Below, one piece after another: positions 16,941-21,795 of a stretch of 26,179 nt of DNA. Both the position numbers and the translations under genes were made by a program. Where the stretch lies: assembly GCA_937880705.1 (NCBI GenBank), contig CALGRZ010000001.1:1-26179 (forward strand), written 5' to 3'. The stretch comes from an uncultured Alistipes sp. GTDB taxonomy: Bacteria; Bacteroidota; Bacteroidia; Bacteroidales; Rikenellaceae. The notes below the pieces were generated by a model that searched no databases, was not told where the DNA came from, and saw only the letters and a list, made by a program, of their open reading frames with translations. Each line of letters begins with the position of its first letter. Position 1 is the first letter of the stretch.

Positions 16941-16962
16941 CATATATAATATAGGAGAGCCT

Positions 16963-18144
16963 ATGCAGACCACACCCTCATCCGAGCGACTACACATCGC
17001 CCTTCTGGGTCGTTACAACTCGGGCAAGTCGACACTGATGAACGCCCTCACGGCACAGCAGACTGCCATCGTCTCTGCCGAGCCGGGCACCACCACCGAT
17101 CCGGTGCGCAAGGCCATGGAGATCAATGGTCTGGGTGCTGTGGTGATCATCGACACTCCGGGACTCGACGACAGCTCGACACTTGGCAAGGAGCGCATGG
17201 AGCGCACCTATCGCGCGCTCGACCAGACGGACATAGCCCTTGTGCTCTTCACTAACGAGGGCACCGACACGGAGTGGGGGCTTGTGGAGGAGTGCCGAAC
17301 AAGGGAGATACCCTATATTCTGGTACTTGCGCAGGTAGACCGTCTGGAGGACTACCCCGCCATCGCCGAGCGCATCGCCCACCATGCCGGACGCGAGGTC
17401 ATCGCCATAAGTGCTGCTACGGGCGAGGGCATGACAACGCTCTACGATGCACTGCGCAAGGTACGTCCCGCCGAGGAGCGACTCATCACCGAGGGCTTCT
17501 GCTCGGCAGGTGACGAGGTGATGCTCGTAATGCCGCAGGATAAGTCGGCACCCAAGGGTCGCCTCATACAGCCACAGGTGCAGACCATCCGTGAGCTGCT
17601 CGACAGAGGGTGCATACCCATCGTCTGCACCCCCGACCGCATGGTCGAGGCTCTGGACAAGCTGCGCCACGCGCCAAAGCTTATCATCACCGACTCACAG
17701 GCCTTTGAGGAGGTCTACCGACATAAGCCCGAGGCCTCGACGCTCACCTCCTTCTCGATACTCTTTGCCCGCTACAAGGGTGATATAGAGCTCTTTGTGG
17801 AGGGTGTCAAGGCTCTTGGCAGGCTCACGCCCCACTCGCGCATACTCATTGCCGAGGCGTGCAGCCACACACCTCAAAACGAGGATATAGGTCGCGTGAA
17901 GCTGCCCCGCATCCTGCGCAAGCGTTTCGGCGAGGAGTTGCAAATAGACATCGTCGGTGGCGCGGAATACCCCGAGGATCTGACATGCTACGACATGGTG
18001 ATACACTGCGGTGCCTGCATGTTCAACCGCAAGCATGTCTTAAGCCGCATTGAGCGTGCCCGCAAGCAGGGTGTCGCCATCACCAACTATGGCGTGATAT
18101 TGGCAGCCCTCACAGGCATCCTCGACCGCGTGCGCACACGTTAG
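16963..18144 (+). CDS. hydF: [FeFe] hydrogenase H-cluster maturation GTPase HydF
   Basis: A 393-residue scaffold and GTPase that carries the diiron precursor and hands it to apo-HydA. The GTPase domain has the P-loop 'GRYNSGKST' (16-24), 'PGTTTDPV' (switch I) and 'DTPGLDD' (G3). The C-terminal cluster-binding part has the HydF-type set CxH at 300-302 ('EACSHTPQNED') and HCxxC at 348-352 ('VIHCGACMFNRKH'). The length matches the family. It is the last gene of the operon, 22 nt after hydG; the next gene has its own promoter starting at the hydF stop codon. Confidence 0.96.
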   Translation: MQTTPSSERLHIALLGRYNSGKSTLMNALTAQQTAIVSAEPGTTTDPVRKAMEINGLGAVVIIDTPGLDDSSTLGKERMERTYRALDQTDIALVLFTNEGTDTEWGLVEECRTREIPYILVLAQVDRLEDYPAIAERIAHHAGREVIAISAATGEGMTTLYDALRKVRPAEERLITEGFCSAGDEVMLVMPQDKSAPKGRLIQPQVQTIRELLDRGCIPIVCTPDRMVEALDKLRHAPKLIITDSQAFEEVYRHKPEASTLTSFSILFARYKGDIELFVEGVKALGRLTPHSRILIAEACSHTPQNEDIGRVKLPRILRKRFGEELQIDIVGGAEYPEDLTCYDMVIHCGACMFNRKHVLSRIERARKQGVAITNYGVILAALTGILDRVRTR

Positions 18145-18175
18145 TTGCATAGTTTAATAAATATTCGTACCTTTG
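18145..18175 (+). promoter_or_regulatory. Promoter of the hpt-queE-divIC operon
   Basis: TTG at 18145-18147, a 20-bp spacer and TACCTTTG at 18168-18175 fit the Bacteroidota consensus. It begins immediately after the hydF stop codon. The start of transcription should be near 18182, about 40 nt before the hpt ATG. Confidence 0.82.
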
Positions 18176-18221
18176 TTGGAGGTCTGAAAAGATTGATGAA
18201 TAAAACTAAATAAGATATACC

Positions 18222-18761
18222 ATGGATAAGATTAAACTTCTGGATCGCAGGTTTAAGACTATGATACCAGCCGAGGAGATCGACCGCGCCGTACAGCGTG
18301 TTGCCGACCAGCTCAACGAGCGTTACAAGGGCAAGACGCCCATCTTCCTCGGTGTGTTGAGTGGTGCCTTCCTCTTCTTAAGTGACCTGGTACGCAAGAC
18401 AACCTTTGACTCGCGCCTCGCCTTCGTGAAGATCTCTTCGTACGATGGCACACAGTCTACGGGCAACATCAAGCAGCACCTCGGCATCGACTTCGATATC
18501 GAGGGCAAGGATATAATCATCGTTGAGGATATCGTCGAGACGGGCCACAGCATGAACTACCTGCTGGACTACCTCAAGGAGCGCAACCCGGCAAGCGTAT
18601 CTATATGTACGCTCTTCTTCAAGCCCGAGAAGTTCCTCTACGAGTACAACATCGACTACGTTGCAATGCCTATCGGCAACGAGTTTATTGTGGGCTACGG
18701 CCTGGACTACAATCAGATAGGTCGTAACCTCAAGGATATCTACGTTATTGATGAAGATTAA
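18222..18761 (+). CDS. hpt: Hypoxanthine phosphoribosyltransferase
   Basis: A 179-residue cytoplasmic purine-salvage enzyme that joins hypoxanthine (and usually guanine) to PRPP. The PRPP-binding loop is 'IIIVEDIVETGHSM' at about 98-111; 'GVLSGAFLFLSDLVR' near the N-terminus and 'EFIVGYGLDYNQIGRNLKDI' near the C-terminus are the typical HPRT signatures. Length and start are standard. The 3' end overlaps the queE start by 11 nt. The prs gene, whose product makes the PRPP substrate, is only about 7 kb away on the opposite strand, but no common regulation is evident. Confidence 0.96.
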   Translation: MDKIKLLDRRFKTMIPAEEIDRAVQRVADQLNERYKGKTPIFLGVLSGAFLFLSDLVRKTTFDSRLAFVKISSYDGTQSTGNIKQHLGIDFDIEGKDIIIVEDIVETGHSMNYLLDYLKERNPASVSICTLFFKPEKFLYEYNIDYVAMPIGNEFIVGYGLDYNQIGRNLKDIYVIDED

Positions 18762-19386
18762 CCCCGATCTGGAGCTTCTCGAGGGTGGTCGTCGCCTGCC
18801 CCTTGTCGAGGACTTCTATACCGTGCAGGGCGAGGGCTACCACACGGGCAAGCCCGCCTACTTCATACGCCTCGGCGGTTGTGACGTGGGCTGCCGCTGG
18901 TGCGATGCCAAGTACACATGGAACCCCAAGATGTACCCCCCGACCGAGGTGCACACCATCGTTGAGCGCGCAGCAGGCTGCTCGGCGCAAGCCATCGTTA
19001 TCACCGGTGGTGAGCCGCTGCTCTACCCCCTCGGCGAGCTGACACGCCAGCTACACAGCCACGGTCTGGAGATATTCCTCGAGACATCGGGCACACAGCC
19101 CTTAAGTGGCGAGTTTGACTGGGTGTGCCTATCACCAAAACGACAGCTGCCACCGCTCGACGAGGCATTTAAGCGTGCCGACGAGCTGAAGGTCATCATC
19201 CAGAGCCGCGAGGACATCGAGTGGGCCGTAGAGTGCAGCGCGAAGGTGCGCTCGAAGTGCCGCCTCTACCTGCAACCCGAGTGGAGCGTCTACGAGCAGA
19301 TTATTGGCGAGATTGTGGAGTGGGTGAAGCTCAACCCCAAGTGGAACATCTCGATACAGACACATAAATTTATGCATATACCCTAA
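18751..19386 (+). CDS. queE: 7-carboxy-7-deazaguanine synthase QueE
   Basis: A 211-residue radical SAM enzyme that converts 6-carboxytetrahydropterin to 7-carboxy-7-deazaguanine in the queuosine/7-deazaguanine pathway. 'YTVQGEGYHTGKPAYFIRLG' precedes the cluster motif CX3CX2C in 'GGCDVGCRWCDAKYTW'; 'ITGGEPLL' and 'LETSGTQPL' follow, all diagnostic of QueE. I chose the ATG at 18751 (MKINPDLE); an in-frame TTG lies one codon upstream. The start overlaps the hpt stop region by 11 nt, so translation is probably coupled. QueC, QueD and QueF are not in the window. Confidence 0.94.
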   Translation: MKINPDLELLEGGRRLPLVEDFYTVQGEGYHTGKPAYFIRLGGCDVGCRWCDAKYTWNPKMYPPTEVHTIVERAAGCSAQAIVITGGEPLLYPLGELTRQLHSHGLEIFLETSGTQPLSGEFDWVCLSPKRQLPPLDEAFKRADELKVIIQSREDIEWAVECSAKVRSKCRLYLQPEWSVYEQIIGEIVEWVKLNPKWNISIQTHKFMHIP

Positions 19387-19388
19387 CG

Positions 19389-19688
19389 ATGAACGAGAGG
19401 TACGAGAATATACGCAAAAAGGTTATCAAGTACTTTTGGACGACGGTGACACTCATCATCGCCCTCTTCACCATCGTCGTATGCATACGCACCATAGGCG
19501 ATATGATAGATATCAACCGTCGCCAACGCATACAGCAGGAGCGCATCGACAAGCTCGAGGCGCAGATTAAGCGCGACAGCACCTTCATCAAGCAGCTCAC
19601 CACGTCGGATGAGTTCCTGGAGCGTTATGCCCGCGAGCAGTACCACATGCAACGCCCCGGCGAGACAGTGTACATCCTGGAGGAGTAG
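19389..19688 (+). CDS. DivIC/FtsB-like septum formation initiator protein
   Basis: A 99-residue bitopic membrane protein. The order is a short basic cytoplasmic N-terminus, one transmembrane helix at about 17-37 (FWTTVTLIIALFTIVVCIRT), a periplasmic coiled coil at about 42-70 (RRQRIQQERIDKLEAQIKRD) and the family's C-terminal 'EFLERYAREQYHMQRPGE' motif. FtsB/DivIC proteins link the divisome core through FtsL and FtsQ/DivIB. It starts 2 nt after the queE stop and ends the plus-strand operon just before a terminator hairpin. Confidence 0.88.
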   Translation: MNERYENIRKKVIKYFWTTVTLIIALFTIVVCIRTIGDMIDINRRQRIQQERIDKLEAQIKRDSTFIKQLTTSDEFLERYAREQYHMQRPGETVYILEE

Positions 19689-19723
19689 CACCCCCCAAAA
19701 AAAGAGATACGCCCAAGGAGCAT

Positions 19724-19756
19724 AAAAAAAACCTGTCATCACTGACAGGTTTTTTT
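19724..19756. terminator. Bidirectional terminator between the divIC-like gene and tRNA-Leu
   Basis: ACCTGTCA (19731-19738), loop TCAC, TGACAGGT (19743-19750) form an 8-bp perfect stem flanked by seven A on the left and six further T on the right. It is therefore an intrinsic terminator on both strands, ending the plus-strand hpt operon and the minus-strand tRNA gene, whose 3' end lies only a few bases away. Confidence 0.88.
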
Positions 19757-19757
19757 G

Positions 19758-19841
19758 TGCCCAGGACAAGACTCGAACTTGCACGAGCTAATGCTCACTA
19801 CCCCCTCAAAGTAGCGTGTCTACCAATTTCACCACCTGGGC
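19758..19841 (-). tRNA. tRNA-Leu (anticodon GAG)
   Basis: The minus strand folds as a class II tRNA of 84 nt. The acceptor stem is GCCCAGG with CCTGGGC and discriminator A; the D-arm contains AAATTGGTAGACAC. The anticodon stem CTACT/GGTAG holds loop TTGAGGG with anticodon GAG (codons CUC and CUU). A long variable arm (TGAGC-ATTA-GCTCG) and a T-arm with TTCGAGT follow. The 3' CCA is not encoded; the sequence continues CAAA. It has its own promoter 18-48 nt upstream. Confidence 0.95.
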
Positions 19842-19858
19842 TTTGTGGTTTGGGTGTG

Positions 19859-19889
19859 CAAATGTAGTAACTATTTTTTATTCTGCAAA
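19859..19889 (-). promoter_or_regulatory. Promoter of tRNA-Leu(GAG)
   Basis: On the minus strand TTTG (19889-19886), a 19-bp spacer and TACATTTG (19866-19859) match the complete Bacteroidota consensus. The predicted start near 19852 leaves a leader of about 11 nt before the mature tRNA end. Confidence 0.85.
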
Positions 19890-19910
19890 CTTTTTTGGCA
19901 AAAAGTTTAC

Positions 19911-19955
19911 AAAAAAATAGTGGCTCAACAGCTAACCGCTTGCTGTTGAGCCACT
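19911..19955 (-). terminator. Intrinsic terminator of metK
   Basis: AGTGGCTCAACAGC (19919-19932) and GCTGTTGAGCCACT (19942-19955) form a perfect 14-bp stem with a 9-nt loop. On the minus strand it is followed by A and seven T (19917-19911). It begins 5 nt after the metK stop codon. Confidence 0.93.
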
Positions 19956-19959
19956 TTCT

Positions 19960-21249
19960 TTAGAGTGAAAATTCTGCCTTCAGGCGATCCACCTCGTCGA
20001 TTTTCTCCCACGAGAAGAACTCAACCTCCTTGGCAAACTCCTTACCGCCACCCACGAAGCGCACCAGCTCGGTGTAGGGGCGGCGACCGAAGTGGCCATA
20101 CGATGCCGTAGCCTCGAAGATGGGGTACTTCAGGCCGAAACGCTCGACAATAGCTGCGGGGCGCAGGTCGAAGAGACGACCTATCTTCTCGGCGATCTGG
20201 CCATCGGTCATATCGACCTTCGACGTGCCATAGGTGTCCACATATATCGACAGGGGCTGTGCGATGCCGATGGCGTAGCTCACCTGCACCAGCACCTCGC
20301 GTGCTATGCCTGCGGCAACCATATTCTTTGCGATGTGGCGCGCAGCATAGGCTGCCGAGCGATCCACCTTCGACGAGTCCTTACCCGAGAAGGCACCACC
20401 ACCATGAGCACCACGACCGCCATAGGTGTCGACAATAATCTTACGACCCGTGAGGCCGGTATCTCCATGCGGGCCACCGATGACGAACTTACCCGTGGGG
20501 TTGACATGCAGGATGTAGTCATCGTCGATGAGTGCTGCCACATCGTCACCGGCACGCTCCAGACGCGCCTTGACACGCGGGATGAGTATGTTGCGCACAT
20601 CGTCGGCGATGATACGCTGCATCTCACGCTCGGCCTCGGCCTCGCTGCGTGTGCGTGTGGGCAGGACAAACTCGTCGTGCTGGGTCGACACCACGATGGT
20701 ATGTACGCGCTTGGGGCGACGCTCATCGTCATACTCGATAGTAACCTGACTCTTGGCATCGGGACGCAGGTAGGTCATCACCTCGCCCTCACGACGTATC
20801 ACGGCCAACTCCTTGAGGATGACGTGCGAGAGGATGAGCGTTGCAGGCATATACTCGCGGGTCTCATCCACGGCATAGCCAAACATGATACCCTGGTCAC
20901 CGGCACCCTGATCCTCACCATCTGTGCGGTCAACGCCCTGGTTGATATCTGCCGACTGCTCATGGATAGCCGAGAGCACGCCACACGACGCAGCATCAAA
21001 CTGATACTCGCTGCGGTTGTAGCCAATCTTGTCGATCACGCGACGTGCCACGCCCTGAATATCGACATAGGCATTTGAGCGTACCTCGCCCGAGACAACG
21101 ACAAGACCTGTGGTGCAGAGTGTCTCGCACGCAACCTTCGAGTTGAGGTCGTGGCGGAGGAACTCATCGAGGATAGCATCCGAGATCTGGTCCGAGACCT
21201 TATCGGGATGACCCTCTGAAACTGATTCTGATGTAAATAAAAAAGCCAT
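19960..21249 (-). CDS. metK: S-adenosylmethionine synthase MetK
   Basis: A 429-residue cytoplasmic enzyme making SAM from methionine and ATP. Signatures are '[20 protein letters not shown]' at the N-terminus (ATP-binding His in GHPDKV), '[12 protein letters not shown]' at about residues 117-128, '[20 protein letters not shown]' and the phosphate-binding '[19 protein letters not shown]'. It appears intact and full length. The ATG at 21249 gives the canonical N-terminus. The gene stands alone with a promoter, a SAM-II-like riboswitch and a start-codon hairpin upstream and a strong terminator downstream, so its product's own end metabolite, SAM, very probably represses it. Confidence 0.97.
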   Translation of the reverse strand: MAFLFTSESVSEGHPDKVSDQISDAILDEFLRHDLNSKVACETLCTTGLVVVSGEVRSNAYVDIQGVARRVIDKIGYNRSEYQFDAASCGVLSAIHEQSADINQGVDRTDGEDQGAGDQGIMFGYAVDETREYMPATLILSHVILKELAVIRREGEVMTYLRPDAKSQVTIEYDDERRPKRVHTIVVSTQHDEFVLPTRTRSEAEAEREMQRIIADDVRNILIPRVKARLERAGDDVAALIDDDYILHVNPTGKFVIGGPHGDTGLTGRKIIVDTYGGRGAHGGGAFSGKDSSKVDRSAAYAARHIAKNMVAAGIAREVLVQVSYAIGIAQPLSIYVDTYGTSKVDMTDGQIAEKIGRLFDLRPAAIVERFGLKYPIFEATASYGHFGRRPYTELVRFVGGGKEFAKEVEFFSWEKIDEVDRLKAEFSL

Positions 21250-21283
21250 ACGTTAAATTAAGTTTTAAGTTATAAACGTATGG
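21246..21283 (-). promoter_or_regulatory. Start-codon-sequestering hairpin of metK mRNA
   Basis: In the minus-strand RNA CCAUACGUU (21283-21275) is perfectly complementary to AACGUAUGG (21254-21246); the second arm contains the metK AUG (21249-21247). A 9-bp stem would bury the start codon and close over the A/U-rich initiation region. The 5' arm can alternatively pair with the 5' arm of the riboswitch P1 helix. This looks like the expression platform of the riboswitch. Confidence 0.72.
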
Positions 21284-21306
21284 AAGGGGAATTGCGTATA
21301 AAATAT

Positions 21307-21358
21307 GCCTTTTAGCAGTTTTTTATTGTGGTTGCAATAAGTCCAAATCCTTCCACAT
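21307..21358 (-). ncRNA. SAM-II-type riboswitch aptamer
   Basis: On the minus strand the RNA has helix P1 UGUGG/CCACA (21357-21353 with 21331-21327), whose loop contains GGAUUUGG and UUAUUGCAA. After an A-rich joiner comes GCUAAAAGG (21316-21308). The three conserved blocks of the SAM-II aptamer are GAUUU, UAUUGCAA and GCUAAAA(A)GG, in the same order and near-identical spacing as the crystallised SAM-II RNA. Loop segment CUUAUUGC (21341-21334) lies opposite GCUAAAAG (21316-21309) to give the H-type pseudoknot. It starts only a few nucleotides after the predicted transcription start and precedes metK, the expected kind of target. Recognised from memory; no covariance search was run. Confidence 0.85.
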
Positions 21359-21371
21359 TGGTTTTCGGCTG

Positions 21372-21400
21372 CAAAGGTAATAAATTTTCAGAATAAACAA
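21372..21400 (-). promoter_or_regulatory. Promoter of metK
   Basis: On the minus strand TTG (21400-21398), an 18-bp spacer and TACCTTTG (21379-21372) fit the Bacteroidota consensus. Transcription should begin near 21365, so the mRNA leader is about 115 nt and the riboswitch occupies its extreme 5' end. Confidence 0.82.
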
Positions 21401-21433
21401 TAGTATCACTAAAAATTTTGAAGAGATAATAAC

Positions 21434-21462
21434 GGGCGGGGGCGTGGGGGCGCGGTAGAGGG
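21434..21462 (+). other. G-rich tract, possible G-quadruplex
   Basis: Four runs of three or more G occur at 21434-21436, 21438-21442, 21446-21450 and 21460-21462 with loops of 1, 3 and 9 nt. This fits a relaxed intramolecular G-quadruplex rule. It lies 34 bp upstream of the metK -33 element, outside the transcribed leader. Confidence 0.4.
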
Positions 21463-21477
21463 TAGAGGCGCAGGCGA

Positions 21478-21661
21478 TAGGACTTGATAGGATTAGTAGG
21501 ACTTGATAGGACTTAATAGGATAGCGCGGGCGACATTTAGCCGTAAACGGCCTGCTATCCCTAAATATCCTATCTCTTCCTATCTCTTCCTATCTCTTCC
21601 TATTCCGTCCTATCTCTTCCTATTTTGCGCAGTCAATAGGACTAAATAGGACTTGATAGGA
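21478..21661. repeat. Phased TAGGA/TCCTA pentamer array (period 10)
   Basis: Five TAGGA start at 21478, 21488, 21497, 21507 and 21517; six TCCTA start at 21568, 21578, 21588, 21598, 21608 and 21618; three TAGGA start at 21637, 21647 and 21657. Spacing is 10 bp inside each block (one step of 9). Linkers vary around CTTGA in the first and third blocks and TCTCT in the second. The first and second blocks are mutually complementary in phase, so short helices with small internal loops could form a long imperfect hairpin or cruciform. The whole non-coding stretch from 21401 to 21734 holds this array, the G-rich tract and two 41-bp repeats; no gene is visible. Confidence 0.85.
21522..21562 (+). repeat. 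41-bp direct repeat, copy A
   Basis: Begins TAGCGCGGGCGACATTT and ends TGCTATCCCT. It is about 80 percent identical over the same length to copy B at 21674-21714. Copy A is bracketed by a perfect 7-bp inverted repeat, GGATAGC (21519-21525) and GCTATCC (21554-21560). It directly follows a TAGGA block. Confidence 0.75.
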
Positions 21662-21673
21662 TTTGATGGGTAT

Positions 21674-21714
21674 TAGCGCGGCCGACATTTATTCGTGGGC
21701 GGTGTGCTATCCCT
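21674..21714 (+). repeat. 41-bp direct repeat, copy B
   Basis: Begins TAGCGCGGCCGACATTT and ends TGCTATCCCT, the same length as copy A with about eight differences clustered in the middle. Like copy A it follows a TAGGA block, so the composite unit (TAGGA block plus 41-mer) is present twice with the TCCTA block between. Confidence 0.75.
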
Positions 21715-21734
21715 CCCTCAATCATAAACCGTAC

Positions 21735-21770
21735 AAAAAACGGAGCTCTCCGCGATGGAAAGCTCCGTTT
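21735..21770 (-). terminator. Intrinsic terminator of the repeat lipoprotein gene
   Basis: AAACGGAGCT (21738-21747) and AGCTCCGTTT (21761-21770) form a perfect 10-bp stem with a 13-nt loop. On the minus strand a run of six T (21740-21735) follows. It lies about 25 nt after the stop codon of the 1346-residue lipoprotein gene. Confidence 0.9.
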
Positions 21771-21795
21771 GCTATAAAATACCTAAACCGGTAGA

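Noticed and set aside
18748..18750. TTG start for queE
   Set aside because: An ATG follows immediately, making the TTG unnecessary.
19758..19841. tRNA gene as a prophage or island attachment site
   Set aside because: No integrase gene and no repeated copy of the tRNA 3' end is visible in the window; the flanking genes are ordinary housekeeping genes.
20092..21078. 328-codon open frame antisense to metK
   Set aside because: MetK is conserved end to end on the other strand; the antisense translation is low-complexity His/Leu/Val-rich.
21307..21358. SAM-I or other SAM riboswitch class
   Set aside because: There is no four-way junction or kink-turn; the short P1 plus pseudoknot layout and conserved blocks fit SAM-II instead.
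21478..21661. Possible CRISPR array
   Set aside because: The repeated unit is only 5 bp with 5-bp linkers and changes orientation between blocks; there are no 20-40 bp repeats with unique spacers and no cas genes.
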